Source: a bacterium (GTDB lineage Bacteria > Bacillota > Clostridia > Christensenellales > Aristaeellaceae). Taken from it: DNA of 64,000 nt. The stretch is from assembly GCA_004563405.1 (NCBI GenBank), contig SFTH01000014.1, positions 1 through 64,000 on the forward strand, written 5' to 3'. Shown here one piece after another: positions 40,980 to 50,293 of the stretch. Numbering within the stretch: the stretch's first letter is position 1; each line of letters opens with the position of its first letter. Made by a program: the position numbers and the translations under genes. The notes below the pieces were generated by a model. That model was given only the letters and a program-made list of their open reading frames with translations, was not told where the DNA came from and searched no databases.

Positions 40980-43094
40980 TCAGTTGCCCTGATAGTTGAA
41001 CACGACGGTCGCGTTCGGGAACAGATCCTTGCTGGCCGTCAGGCTCCACTGCAGCTCGGTGCCACGGTAGTAGATGGTCTCCAGGTTCGGCAGACCCGCG
41101 AGGGCGCTGCCGTCGGTGAGGGACACCGGCCAGACGATGTAGGAAACGGCGAAGCCCGTATAGGTGCCATCGTTCTTCTCCGGACCCTCGATCTCCAGGC
41201 GGCCATCCTCGCCCGTGCGGAACACCCACTCGAAGTTCTGAGCACCGATTCTGCTCACGGCGTCCGGGAGCTCGAGGGCCTGAAGCTTGTAGCAATCCTC
41301 CAGCGAATAGTCATCAATGTTCTCCATCGTCTCGGGCAGCTTCAGCACTTCAAGGTTGCTGCAACCGTTGAAGGTATCCCGGTTCAGCCTGGTCAGCTGG
41401 GTGGCGGACAAATCCGCGCACTTCAGCGCCCGCACATTCTCCGAATAATAGATATCATAGTATCCCAGCTCCGTCAGCGCAGCGGGATAGACCAGCTCCG
41501 TGATCCCCGTTCTGCTGAACGCGGCGTTTCCGATGCGCTCGATGCCGTCGGGCAGGGCCAGTTCCTTCAGCGCCGTGCAGCCGTTGAAGGCATCGCTGTC
41601 AATTCTCTGAAGCGTGGACGGCAGGGTCACCGTCTGGAGCGCGGAACAATCCACGAAACAGCTATCCGGAATCCGCGTCAGCCCCTCGCTCAGCTCAATG
41701 GAGGTCAGTGCGCTGCAGGACTTGAAGCAGCTGCTGCCCATCTCCGCCAGATTCCCCTCCAGAATGACCTGCTCCAGATTCGCGCAGCCCCGGAAGGCTT
41801 CCCAATTGAAGATGACGGTGGGCGCAAACAGCCGGACCTCCCGGATGGTCTCATTTCCGTAGAACGCCCTGTCGCTCACCTTTTTGAGCGAGGACGGCAG
41901 CCACACGGTGTCGAGCGTCGCCCTTTGCAGACGATCGCCGATGCTCTCCACGCCCTCCTCGATCACCAGCTTGCCATAGAGGGATTCGACCACGCCCGTC
42001 AGCTCATTTCTCTCGTTCACCGTGACGTAGCCGTTGTTCAGCAGATCCTGCCAGGTGAATTCCAGATTGCCGTCGATGTACAGGCCCGCCTCCATCCAGC
42101 CGCAGGCGTCGCACACATGATCGGTGAAGCTGTGCGTCAGCCGGGGAATGGCCTCGCCGCTGACCGGCGCTTCACAGACCACGCAGGCGCTGTCGCCGGT
42201 GTAGCCGTCGTACAGGCAGGTGGGCGCAACGGCGTTGGTGGGCTCGCCCGGCGTGTGGGGGGCCTTCTCGGTCCATTCGCCGCGCTCCATGCGCGTTCCG
42301 CAGACCGTGCAGTAGACGTCGCCCGCGTAGCCCGCCTCCGTGCAGGTGGCCTCCAGCACGTCCTGGCGCTCGCCCGGCGTGTGCTCCAGCATGGGGATAT
42401 CCTCGCCCCACTCAAGCCGCGTGCCGCAATCCGCGCAGTAGAGATCGCCCGTGTAGCCCCAGGAGGAGCAGGTGGGCTCGCTGGCATATTCGCGCTCGGC
42501 GGCGGGCGTGTGCTCCAGCATCGGAATCGCCTCGCCCTCCTCCATCACCTTTCCGCAGTTCACGCAGAGGATGTCGCCCGTGTAGCCCTCGCGCGCGCAG
42601 GTGGCCTCCCAGCCGCCCTCGCGCACGGTTCCGGCCTCATGCTCCAGCGCGGGAATCTCCTCGCCGCCCTCCAGCAGCTCGCCACAGACCGTGCAGTAGA
42701 CGTCGCCCGTGTAGCCCGCCTCCTCGCAGCGGGCCTCGCGCGCATACTGCCGCCCGTTGCCCGGCGTATGGGGCAGGCGGGAAATCTTCTCGCCGCTCTC
42801 CAGCAGCTCGCTGCAGACCGTGCAGTAGACATCGCCCGTGTAGCCGCCGCTGAAGCAGGTGGCCGCATAGGCGTCCTCGGGATCGCCCGGAGTATGGCCC
42901 ACCGCCTCCACGGCCGCGCCCTTTTTCACGGTCTTTTCGCACTTCAGGCACACCTCGTCGCCGCTGTAGCCCGCCTCGGTGCAGCTGGCTTCCACGACAT
43001 TTTTGAGCTGCGTCTCCTCGTGCTTGCAGCCGCAGCCCGTCAGCAGCGCCAACAGACACAGCAGGAGAATTGCCAGACAGATACTCTTTTTCAT
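40980..43094 (-). CDS. Lipoprotein with Cys-rich tandem repeats and BspA-type leucine-rich repeats
   Basis: 704 residues. Lipobox LLTGC with lipid Cys C21. From about residue 30 to 340 there are seven tandem units of about 41 residues, each containing C-x4-GY-(S/T/A)-GD-x2-C-x2-C (for example CEEAGYTGDVYCTVC) and ending H-T-P-G; a shortened eighth (HVCDACG) closes the array. Then come LRR_5/BspA-like repeats (about 370-640: LPSSLKKVSDRAFYGNETI, LPSTLQRIDSDAFNGCTAL). Such surface proteins mediate binding to host or matrix. GGAGGCAAAGC precedes the ATG, 59 bases after the upstream lipoprotein gene, so the two likely share a transcript. Confidence 0.85.
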   Translation of the reverse strand: MKKSICLAILLLCLLALLTGCGCKHEETQLKNVVEASCTEAGYSGDEVCLKCEKTVKKGAAVEAVGHTPGDPEDAYAATCFSGGYTGDVYCTVCSELLESGEKISRLPHTPGNGRQYAREARCEEAGYTGDVYCTVCGELLEGGEEIPALEHEAGTVREGGWEATCAREGYTGDILCVNCGKVMEEGEAIPMLEHTPAAEREYASEPTCSSWGYTGDLYCADCGTRLEWGEDIPMLEHTPGERQDVLEATCTEAGYAGDVYCTVCGTRMERGEWTEKAPHTPGEPTNAVAPTCLYDGYTGDSACVVCEAPVSGEAIPRLTHSFTDHVCDACGWMEAGLYIDGNLEFTWQDLLNNGYVTVNERNELTGVVESLYGKLVIEEGVESIGDRLQRATLDTVWLPSSLKKVSDRAFYGNETIREVRLFAPTVIFNWEAFRGCANLEQVILEGNLAEMGSSCFKSCSALTSIELSEGLTRIPDSCFVDCSALQTVTLPSTLQRIDSDAFNGCTALKELALPDGIERIGNAAFSRTGITELVYPAALTELGYYDIYYSENVRALKCADLSATQLTRLNRDTFNGCSNLEVLKLPETMENIDDYSLEDCYKLQALELPDAVSRIGAQNFEWVFRTGEDGRLEIEGPEKNDGTYTGFAVSYIVWPVSLTDGSALAGLPNLETIYYRGTELQWSLTASKDLFPNATVVFNYQGN

Positions 43095-43153
43095 TGCTTT
43101 GCCTCCACATTCTTTTGTTTATTCTCAGGCTCCCCGCCCTGGAATTCCATTCA

Positions 43154-46100
43154 TCATCCCTGCAGGCGCAGCTCCCTGCGCTCCCCGCCGGAGAGCCAGC
43201 TGACGCGACAGGCGCGCCCCGGAAGCTCCGGCAGTCGGATGAGTCCATTGGTCATATCACTCGCGTAGAACACGACGCCGGGGGCGGAATCCTCCTCGTC
43301 CCCCTGTTGCAGGATCACGCACAGCTGGGAGACCGTTCCGTCCACCGCCAGCAGCTGTCCGCTTCCCTCGCCGTAGAGCGCGTATGCAGAATCCCCGCAG
43401 CGCGCGTCGTCGCGCCCGACGACCGCGCACGTACCCGCCGTCGCCGGGTTCGCCGCCTGCGGCAGGTATTGCCTGCGCAGTATGCCCGCGAGCTGGTCGT
43501 AGGGCAGCGTCACCTCCAGCGTTCCGGCCCCGAAGGACGCCGCCTCATAGGGATGGAAGTACAGCGTCAGCCCCTCGGCCGTCAGCTGCCAGCCTCCCAT
43601 CGTTTCTCTCAGGCCCTCCTCGACGGTTTCCTCCACGCTCTTCCAGAGATCGTTTGCCCGGGGATTCAGCCGCTGCATCCACAGCGCCTTCAATTCGTCC
43701 CGCGCGCCGGGAACCGCCGGATCCAGCAGATCCGTGAGTTTCAGCGCCCGGCACTCCGCCAGGTCAAAGGTGAAGGACTGGAAGTCGTAGACGCTGTGCG
43801 CACCGCCAGTGATGTAATCCTTTGTGTTGATCTGCAGGCTCAGCAGGCTCCCCGTGGCGTACGCCCGGCCGACCCAGATGTCGGCATAGGTCGGATCCGG
43901 CCCGAAGCGGGCGTTCTCGATGGCGAGCTTTTTGTAGCCGGGTATCTTCTCCGCATACGCCGCATAGCAGGGCGCGACGGTATTTTCAAAGACCTGCGCA
44001 AAGTCCGGCGCGCTTGAAGCCTCTGCGCTGGGCCGCGCGCACAGGCGAGTAAAATTCTCGTCCGCGCCATCTTCCACCCGTGCGGTGAGAATCAGGCGCG
44101 ACGCGGAGAGCGTCAGGTTCAATTCGTATTCGCCCTGGGCGACGCTCACGACGCCCCTGGTCTCCTGCTCCTCCCTCCGGGCCTGCGCAACGTACAGGCC
44201 GCAGGGCACCTCTTCGGCGCAGTAGCTTCCATCCGCCCCGGTGACGAGCTCCACCTCAGCCCCCGTCGCATCCGTCAGCGGCGCGAAACTGTGGTTCAAC
44301 CAGCGGTACAGCGAAATCTGCACCCCGGACAGCCCCTCGCCTCGCTCGTCCGTCACGACGCCCGTGAGCCTGCCGCAGCCGCGGTAGGCGTACTCGCCAA
44401 AGCCGGAGTTTCCGTCGCGCAGAAGCAGGGAGGCGGGCCGCTTCTGGTATGCCTCCACCAGCAGATCGTGATAGACCTGCGAAAAATCGTCCCAGTCCTC
44501 GGTCTCCGGAGTTGGCGCGGCCGTCGCGCCGTAGAGCACGGGCTCGCCCGAATAGACCAGCCCGTCCTTCTGCTCCTCCTTCACCTTTGCGTCCCGGACC
44601 CGCCGTTCGCTCAGGGTCAGATCCCCGTTCACCGCGTCCGTGCCCGGAAAAATCCGCATCCACTCCGCCTTCTTCTCTGCCCAGTCGATCGCGTCGTGGA
44701 CCGCCGCCTGGGCGATTTCGCTCTGCACGCCCTCAAAGCACCCGCGCAGACTGCCGTACCGGCCCTGCGCATCCGCGTCCAGCCATCCCTGAAGGATGGA
44801 ATGAAGGATATACAGCGCGTACCCGACGGTGAAGGTCCGCTCGCAGCCGACGATGGACGACGCGCCGCGCCGGAAGAATACCTCCTGAAGATCCGGATCG
44901 GACAGCGCCTCGCAGACAAAGAGAAACACGACGGTGTTGTCGAAGGTGCGGTCGCCCAGCGCCGAGTCGAGGTATCTGGGCGTGATCATGATGTTCACGT
45001 CCACCGGATCGCCGACCACGTCCTTCATGAACGAACCCACCGTATCGTCGCCCCGGTCGGCGTTGAACTTTTTGAAGATGCGCGTCTCCTCCGGCGAGCT
45101 GCCGCCCCAGAGATAGTCGAGATCCTCCTCGCCCATCGTCTCCCGGTTCTCCTTCGTGTTCACATCCAGGCGCATGGTCAGAAAGGAGCCCGCATTTTGG
45201 AGCTTCTCCATGCGGCCGTGGGCGCAGAACATGAGAAATCCGCAGTCGTTCATGCTTCCGTCCCGGATGCACACCATCGCGTCGCGGCCCCGCTTCAGCT
45301 CCAACGTTCCACCGTTGGAATCCGCAAACTGCGAAAGGAGCGACTGCGCGTGATCAGCGAAGTACCGCATGGTTTCGTCCGCTTCCTCGGGCTGCAGCAC
45401 GAGCATGTGGTCGCTGGTGGGCGCCAGTCCGCTCTCGAGAAAGGCGTCCGCGACGCTCTCTCCGGCCTGCCAGTCCTCGAACACCTCGTCCGCGGCGGAA
45501 AAGCCCGCCGCGCCATCGGCGGCTGTGTCCGCGTCAAAGCCAAACGCACCTGCCAGATTGTCCCGGGTGAAGAAGAACAGGCCGTCCTCGCTGCGCGCCA
45601 CGGACTGAATCTCCGCGTTCCCCTCGAGCCAGGCCGCCGCAGCGTCCAGCGCCTCGTCGCTCCACGGATCCGCATAGCCGCACGACCGGATGTAGTCCAC
45701 CAGGCCGCAGCCCGCCTGATCCAGCCGGTCCACCATCTCCTGCGTCACCTGCGGCTGGACGTAGTAGGCGGCAGGGGCGCTCTCGACCTCGCCCGCGCGT
45801 GCGCAGAGCGCGCCGACGCAGGCCTCGCTCGAATAGATCTGAACGTAATCCTCATAGCGGCCGCCGCCCCGGTTGGGGATGGTCCGGCGCAGGCTGCCCT
45901 TTTCGTCGTAGATGCAGATGTCCTGGGTCACGTCCGCGCCGCAGAGCACCACGATTTCCATGTTCGTCGTCTTGCCGACATGCACGATGTCGTCCCGGAT
46001 GTACAGATACAGCGCCCGATCCCCGACGAAGTCCGGCGCCGCGGTGGGTTCCGCCGCCTCCGCGGTGGGTTCGCGCGTCGCGTCCGGCGTCCCGGCCGCT

Positions 46101-46261
46101 GCAGGCGCAGCCTCCGCCCCGCCGTCTCCCGTGGGCGCAGCCGAAGTCGCCGCCTCCACGGTCGGTTCGCACGTCGCACCGGTCTTCCCTCCGCCCGCGC
46201 AGCCCGTCAGGAGCAGCGCGAGGGCCAGCAGCAGCGCCAGAGGTCTCAGGCGTCCCGTCAT
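43154..46261 (-). CDS. Large lipoprotein: putative clan CD cysteine peptidase with CarboxypepD_reg and DUF3298-like regions
   Basis: 1035 residues. Lipobox LLLTGC (lipid Cys C21), then an Ala/Pro/Thr/Glu-rich spacer to about 77. Residues 285-500 look like a caspase-type fold: LMFCAHGRM puts His348-Gly349 after a hydrophobic strand, and VVFLFVCEAL puts Cys450 at the end of another, the His-Gly and Cys dyad of clan CD, followed by FFRRGASSIVGCERTFTVG. About 640-715 is a carboxypeptidase-regulatory-like fold (GRLTGVVTDERGEGLSGVQI). The C-terminal third (GGAHSVYDFQSFTFDLAE, LTLYFHPYEAASFGAGTLEV) resembles the DUF3298 part of RsiV/PdaC-type proteins. Peptidase activity is inferred. Confidence 0.72.
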   Translation of the reverse strand: MTGRLRPLALLLALALLLTGCAGGGKTGATCEPTVEAATSAAPTGDGGAEAAPAAAGTPDATREPTAEAAEPTAAPDFVGDRALYLYIRDDIVHVGKTTNMEIVVLCGADVTQDICIYDEKGSLRRTIPNRGGGRYEDYVQIYSSEACVGALCARAGEVESAPAAYYVQPQVTQEMVDRLDQAGCGLVDYIRSCGYADPWSDEALDAAAAWLEGNAEIQSVARSEDGLFFFTRDNLAGAFGFDADTAADGAAGFSAADEVFEDWQAGESVADAFLESGLAPTSDHMLVLQPEEADETMRYFADHAQSLLSQFADSNGGTLELKRGRDAMVCIRDGSMNDCGFLMFCAHGRMEKLQNAGSFLTMRLDVNTKENRETMGEEDLDYLWGGSSPEETRIFKKFNADRGDDTVGSFMKDVVGDPVDVNIMITPRYLDSALGDRTFDNTVVFLFVCEALSDPDLQEVFFRRGASSIVGCERTFTVGYALYILHSILQGWLDADAQGRYGSLRGCFEGVQSEIAQAAVHDAIDWAEKKAEWMRIFPGTDAVNGDLTLSERRVRDAKVKEEQKDGLVYSGEPVLYGATAAPTPETEDWDDFSQVYHDLLVEAYQKRPASLLLRDGNSGFGEYAYRGCGRLTGVVTDERGEGLSGVQISLYRWLNHSFAPLTDATGAEVELVTGADGSYCAEEVPCGLYVAQARREEQETRGVVSVAQGEYELNLTLSASRLILTARVEDGADENFTRLCARPSAEASSAPDFAQVFENTVAPCYAAYAEKIPGYKKLAIENARFGPDPTYADIWVGRAYATGSLLSLQINTKDYITGGAHSVYDFQSFTFDLAECRALKLTDLLDPAVPGARDELKALWMQRLNPRANDLWKSVEETVEEGLRETMGGWQLTAEGLTLYFHPYEAASFGAGTLEVTLPYDQLAGILRRQYLPQAANPATAGTCAVVGRDDARCGDSAYALYGEGSGQLLAVDGTVSQLCVILQQGDEEDSAPGVVFYASDMTNGLIRLPELPGRACRVSWLSGGERRELRLQG

Positions 46262-46300
46262 GCAAATCCTTCTCTCCGATTCTCACGTTCACATAATCTA

Positions 46301-46330
46301 ATAATAGTGCAATTTCAATTGACTTGTCAA
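46301..46330 (-). promoter_or_regulatory. Promoter of the two-lipoprotein operon
   Basis: Minus-strand TTGACA (46325-46330), 18-base spacer, TATTAT (46301-46306), 40 bases before the start at 46261, which has GAGAAGGA upstream. Confidence 0.65.
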
Positions 46331-46445
46331 TAGATGGTCAGACGGAATTGCATTTTGCGTTCAGCTTCCCCGCGTCGCAGGCCCTTCAGCCGCCCGTGCG
46401 CGTCCGGGACGCGCAAATCCTCTTACCTATTTATATTATAAAAGC

Positions 46446-46479
46446 GAGCGCGGGAATGCGAACGTGCATTCCCGCGCTC
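46446..46479 (-). terminator. Terminator of the Lrp-family gene
   Basis: GAGCGCGGGAATGC and GCATTCCCGCGCTC form a perfect 14-bp stem with a 6-base loop. On the minus strand it is followed by GCTTTTATAATAT. Confidence 0.75.
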
Positions 46480-46503
46480 CCCCTGCGGATGCGCAGCCGG
46501 TCT

Positions 46504-46947
46504 CTATTGCGGCTCTCCGTTGGACTTTGTTCCCAGGATGTAGTAGGTCTTGACCGAAGCCACGCCCTCCAGGCCCGCGATGGAGCGGTGCACCTGCCGG
46601 AACTCCTCCGTGGACACGGCGTAGATCGAAGCCAGATAGTCCAGATCTCCCGTCAAAATGTAGAAGGAAACCACATGAGGGTCGCTGGAAATGATGTTCG
46701 CGAGCTTGTCGATGTAGCGTGTATGTTCAATCTTGATGCCAATCATGGCGGTGATGCCGCCCTCAATCTTGCTGTTGTCCACGATGGCCGTGTACTGTAA
46801 AATCACGCCCGTGTTCTCCAGGCGGCGTATGCGCTCGGTCACGGATGACACGGCCAAGCCGACCTCTTTGGCGATTGCAGAAGCCGATACGCGCGCATTC
46901 TTTTTGAGCATCGAAACAATTTTGAGATCCGTGCTGTCCATAGTCAT
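46504..46947 (-). CDS. Lrp/AsnC-family transcriptional regulator
   Basis: 147 residues. N-terminal helix-turn-helix (about 1-55: LKIVSMLKKNARVSASAIAK, VGLAVSSVTERIRRLE) and C-terminal RAM ligand domain (about 65-140: GIKIEHTRYIDKLANII, SFYILTGDLDYLASIYAV). The ATG at 46947 is five bases after GGAGG; a further ATG at 46941 is possible. It stands alone between two terminators. Regulated genes unknown; an amino-acid effector is typical of the family. Confidence 0.92.
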   Translation of the reverse strand: MTMDSTDLKIVSMLKKNARVSASAIAKEVGLAVSSVTERIRRLENTGVILQYTAIVDNSKIEGGITAMIGIKIEHTRYIDKLANIISSDPHVVSFYILTGDLDYLASIYAVSTEEFRQVHRSIAGLEGVASVKTYYILGTKSNGEPQ

Positions 46948-46973
46948 CTGTACCTCCGTCATTCTCCATATTT

Positions 46974-47002
46974 ATGATACCTTCCAAACCGCCGTTTGTC
47001 AA
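46974..47002 (-). promoter_or_regulatory. Promoter of the Lrp-family gene
   Basis: Minus-strand TTGACA (46997-47002), 17-base spacer, TATCAT (46974-46979). Confidence 0.7.
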
Positions 47003-47091
47003 GAATGGTGGAAATATTTGCACACATTATTTATTCTACATAAAAAAACTTCAGTTATTCAAACATCTTTTGTGCAACTCCCTGATACAGA

Positions 47092-47129
47092 GAGGGCCCC
47101 GCCGGGCGTCTGCGCCCAGCGGGGCCCTC
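47092..47129 (-). terminator. Strong GC hairpin terminator after psuG
   Basis: GGGCCCCGCCGGGCG and CGCCCAGCGGGGCCC pair with one mismatch around TCTG, right behind the psuG stop. Confidence 0.65.
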
Positions 47130-47139
47130 CGTCTGCCGC

Positions 47140-48051
47140 TCACAGCTGCGCCGCAATTTTTGCCGCCAGCTCGGCGTTGTTGTAGACCAGGCGGATGTTC
47201 GAAGCCAGGCTGTCTCCGCCGGTGATGTCCTTGATCTTCGCCAGCAGGAAGGGCGTGGTCTGCTTGCCGTGAATGCCCTGCGCCTTCGCCTCCTCCACGG
47301 CCTCGTCGATGGCCCTGTTGATCACGTCGGGATCCATGGAGTATTCCTCCGGAATGGGGTTGGTGACCAGCATGCCGCCCGCGAGGCCCATGTCCATCTT
47401 CGCCCGGAAGGCCGCTGCGATCTCCCCGGGGGTGTCCAGCCGGTAATCCACACCGAAGCCGCTCTTGCGGGTGTAGAAGGCCGGAAGCTCGCTGGTCTGA
47501 TAGCCGATGACCGGCACGCCCTTGGTCTCCAGATACTCCAGCGTCAGCCCCAGATCGAGAATGGACTTCGCGCCCGCGCACACCACCAGAACTCCGGTCT
47601 GCGCCAGCTCCTCCAGATCGGCGGAGATGTCCATGGTGATCTCCGCACCCCGGTGCACGCCGCCGATGCCGCCGGTGGCAAACACCCGGATTCCGGCCAT
47701 CGCGGCGACGATCATCGTGGTGGCCACGGTGGTCGCGCCGTCCGCGCCCCGGGCCACCAGCACCGGCAGATCCCGGCGGGAGGCCTTGGTCACGTCGTAG
47801 CCCTTCTTGCCCAGATAGGTGATCTCCTCCTCGGAGAGGCCCGCCTTCAGGCGGCCGCCGATGATGGCGATGGTGGCCGGAACCGCGCCGTTTTCGCGGA
47901 CGATCCGCTCCACATTCAACGCCGTCTCCACATTCTGCGGATAGGGCATGCCGTGGGAGATGATGGTGGATTCCAGCGCCACGACGGGCTTTCCGGCCTC
48001 CAACGCCGCGCGAACCTCCGGCGCAATATCGAGATAAGGATTCAGTTTCAT
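47140..48051 (-). CDS. psuG: Pseudouridine-5'-phosphate glycosidase
   Basis: Cleaves the C-C glycosidic bond of pseudouridine 5'-phosphate, giving uracil and ribose 5-phosphate. 303 residues, beginning EVRAALEAGKPVVALESTII with the substrate Lys/Glu region; GIRVFATGGIGGVHRGAEIT, LVVCAGAKSILDLGLTLEYL and AGGMLVTNPIPEEYSMD are hallmark blocks. The start lies 28 bases after psuK on the same strand. Confidence 0.96.
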   Translation of the reverse strand: MKLNPYLDIAPEVRAALEAGKPVVALESTIISHGMPYPQNVETALNVERIVRENGAVPATIAIIGGRLKAGLSEEEITYLGKKGYDVTKASRRDLPVLVARGADGATTVATTMIVAAMAGIRVFATGGIGGVHRGAEITMDISADLEELAQTGVLVVCAGAKSILDLGLTLEYLETKGVPVIGYQTSELPAFYTRKSGFGVDYRLDTPGEIAAAFRAKMDMGLAGGMLVTNPIPEEYSMDPDVINRAIDEAVEEAKAQGIHGKQTTPFLLAKIKDITGGDSLASNIRLVYNNAELAAKIAAQL

Positions 48052-48079
48052 GTGCTTTTCCTCCTGAAATGATTCTGAT

Positions 48080-49018
48080 TTATAGCTCCGCCGAAATTTC
48101 AGCCATGGCGCGAACGAGCCGGTTCCGGCTCATCTTCGGGCTCACCGTCTCCATGGCGCCCGCAGCGATGGACGCAGCCGCCATGCCCGCGATGCCGCTC
48201 TGGCGCAAATCCATGCCCTCGCAGTGGGCCCAGACCAGCGCCGCACTGAACGCGTCTCCCGCACCGGTGGCGTTCACCGCGCCCCGGGCACAGCAGGGCA
48301 GGAAGGAGCAGTGTCCGCCCTCCGCACAGAGCGCGCCCTGCAGGCCCATCGAGAGATACACCCGCCGGACGCCCGCGTCGTTGAGCCGCTTCGCGGCCTC
48401 CGCTGCGTCCACCGCGTCCCGGATCTGCACGCCGGTCAACAGCTCCGCCTCGATGCGGTTGGGCTTCAGGCAGTAGATGCTCTCCAGCGCGCCGCGCAGC
48501 TTCCCCGCCTTGGCCACGGAGACCGGGTCCGCAAAGAGGGGCGCGCGCAGCTCCCGCGCCAGATAGCGTATCGTCTCCTCGGGCAGATTGGCGTCGATCA
48601 CCACCGCGTCCATCCGGTTGAGCCGCTCGAGCGCCGGGGCAATGCGCTCCGGCGTGAGGCGGGACTGGATCTCCATGTCGTTCACCGCGCAGTACATGTC
48701 GCCCCGCGCGTCGTCGATGAACAGATACACCGACGTGCGCGCCCCGGCGTCGATCACGCAGCTGCCGGTTCCAATGCCCTTCGCCCGGCAATCCTCCAGC
48801 AGCATCCGGCCGTTTGCATCGTCGCCCAGCGCCGTGGTCAGGGAGACCTCCAGGCCCATGCGCGCGGCGTTTTCCGCAATGTTGCGCCCCACGCCGCCCA
48901 TCGAAATGCGCACGCGGCCGGGATTGGAGTCGCCTGCAATCAGCGTCGCGGCGGGAAAGCCGCCGATATCCACATTCGCGCCGCCCACCACGGCAATTCG
49001 CCCGCGCCGCTCCGGCAT
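48080..49018 (-). CDS. psuK: PfkB-family pseudouridine kinase
   Basis: 312 residues of ribokinase fold. RIAVVGGANVDIGGFPAATL and SMGGVGRNIAENAARMGLEV are the PsuK-type N-terminal blocks; NATGAGDAFSAALVWAHCEG holds the catalytic Asp. Phosphorylates pseudouridine to the substrate of PsuG. AAGGGGGCGAGGG precedes the ATG at 49018. No pseudouridine transporter gene is adjacent. Confidence 0.9.
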   Translation of the reverse strand: MPERRGRIAVVGGANVDIGGFPAATLIAGDSNPGRVRISMGGVGRNIAENAARMGLEVSLTTALGDDANGRMLLEDCRAKGIGTGSCVIDAGARTSVYLFIDDARGDMYCAVNDMEIQSRLTPERIAPALERLNRMDAVVIDANLPEETIRYLARELRAPLFADPVSVAKAGKLRGALESIYCLKPNRIEAELLTGVQIRDAVDAAEAAKRLNDAGVRRVYLSMGLQGALCAEGGHCSFLPCCARGAVNATGAGDAFSAALVWAHCEGMDLRQSGIAGMAAASIAAGAMETVSPKMSRNRLVRAMAEISAEL

Positions 49019-49046
49019 ATCCCTCGCCCCCTTCAATTCCGCATCT

Positions 49047-49075
49047 ATTATATCCTGCCCCGCAGCCCATTTCAA
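49047..49075 (-). promoter_or_regulatory. Promoter of psuK-psuG
   Basis: Minus-strand TTGAAA (49070-49075), 17-base spacer, TATAAT (49047-49052). Confidence 0.7.
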
Positions 49076-49169
49076 GGTACAAGCGGCCGGAATTTATGGC
49101 ATAATTGTGTCATACGCGGGTACCAGCTATGTTTTTTGCGTAAATCCGACGAAATTGTGCATGCAGATC

Positions 49170-49198
49170 TTGATTTTGACATATTGTTGTAATATAAT
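49170..49198 (+). promoter_or_regulatory. Promoter of the NlpC/P60 gene
   Basis: TTGATT (49170-49175), 17-base spacer, TATAAT (49193-49198). A TTGACA at 49176-49181 is too close to pair with this -10 box. Confidence 0.6.
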
Positions 49199-49248
49199 AG
49201 AAGAAGCGAACTTTGCAGTGAACTAAAACGACGGAAATGGGTGATCTA

Positions 49249-50217
49249 ATGACCAGAAATCAGAGACTGCGGCGCATCCTGACCGCGCTGCTCGCAGCAC
49301 TTATGCTGATGACGGCATGCGCGCCCGCTGCGCTCGCCACATCCTTTAAAGCGACGATCAACTCCTCCTCCGCGAGGGTTTACAGCTCGCCCTCCACTTC
49401 CAGCAAGTACAGCCTGCCCGCCCTGAAAAACGCAACCGTCACCGTGACCGGTTATGCCGGCGGCTGGGCGCGCATCAGCTACAAGGGCAACACCGGATAC
49501 ATGCAGATCAAGTATCTCAATCTCACCAGCCGCATCAAGGCCTATGCCGCCAAGTCCAGCAATGTGTACAAGTCGGCCAGCTCGTCCTCCTCCCGGCTGG
49601 GCACCATTCCCCGGGGCTGCGCGGTGTATGTGATCGGCGTGAGCGGCGATTACTGCCGGATTCAGAATCGGTCCGGCTCCGTCACCGGATATGTCAAGAG
49701 CGACAATCTGGCCACCAGATCCGAAATTGAGGCCGCCTACCAGGCCTGGAAGAAGGCACAGAGCGCTTCGGGCAGCTCGGGCTCCTCGTCCGGCAGCTCC
49801 TCCGGCGGCAGCTCCTCCGGAAGCTCCTCCTCGGAATCCTCCGTATCGAAGATCGATAGGGTTCTCGCCCTGGCCGTCTCTCTGATCGGCCGCCCCTACG
49901 CCCTGGACGACGATCCGCCCTCCAGCTTCAATTGCTCCTCCTTCGTGGAGTATTGCATGGAGAAGTACGGCTACTCCATGCAGGGCACCGCGGCCTCCCA
50001 GGCGGGCGACGGCCGTTACAGCAAAGTCACCTCCGGCTATCAGAAGGGCGACGTGCTCTGCTTTGATACCGACGGCGACGGCGTGTGCGACCATACGGCC
50101 ATCTACATGGGCAACAACGCGTTCATCGAGGCTTCCCAGAACGCCGGCAAGGTGCAGACCAACAGCCTGACCGACTGGTACAAGGGGCACCTGCTCTGGG
50201 CGCGCCGGCCCTCCTGA
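49249..50217 (+). CDS. Secreted NlpC/P60 peptidoglycan endopeptidase with SH3 domains
   Basis: 322 residues. Signal peptide with either a signal-peptidase I site after ALA or a lipobox (MLMTAC); two bacterial SH3 regions (about 28-90 and 97-155); a Ser/Gly-rich linker (about 170-200); NlpC/P60 domain from about 205 with the catalytic Cys in SFNCSSFVEYCMEKYG and the His in VCDHTAIYMGNN. Cuts the D-Glu to diamino-acid bond of wall peptides. GGGTGATC lies just before the ATG at 49249, complementary to the 16S tail; an ATG at 49237 is also in frame. Confidence 0.92.
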   Translation: MTRNQRLRRILTALLAALMLMTACAPAALATSFKATINSSSARVYSSPSTSSKYSLPALKNATVTVTGYAGGWARISYKGNTGYMQIKYLNLTSRIKAYAAKSSNVYKSASSSSSRLGTIPRGCAVYVIGVSGDYCRIQNRSGSVTGYVKSDNLATRSEIEAAYQAWKKAQSASGSSGSSSGSSSGGSSSGSSSSESSVSKIDRVLALAVSLIGRPYALDDDPPSSFNCSSFVEYCMEKYGYSMQGTAASQAGDGRYSKVTSGYQKGDVLCFDTDGDGVCDHTAIYMGNNAFIEASQNAGKVQTNSLTDWYKGHLLWARRPS

Positions 50218-50263
50218 GTCCTTTCCGCTGCGCCTCCGGCTTTTCCGGCGGCAGGCAATTGAG

Positions 50264-50293
50264 GTCCAACCGCATGTGCGGTTGGGCCTTTTT
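50264..50293 (+). terminator. Intrinsic terminator of the NlpC/P60 gene
   Basis: GTCCAACCGCA (50264-50274) and TGCGGTTGGGC (50277-50287) followed by CTTTTTG. Confidence 0.85.

Noticed and set aside
42137..43000. CRISPR or satellite array in the lipoprotein gene
   Set aside because: The about 123-base periodicity is coding: it matches the seven in-frame Cys-rich units.
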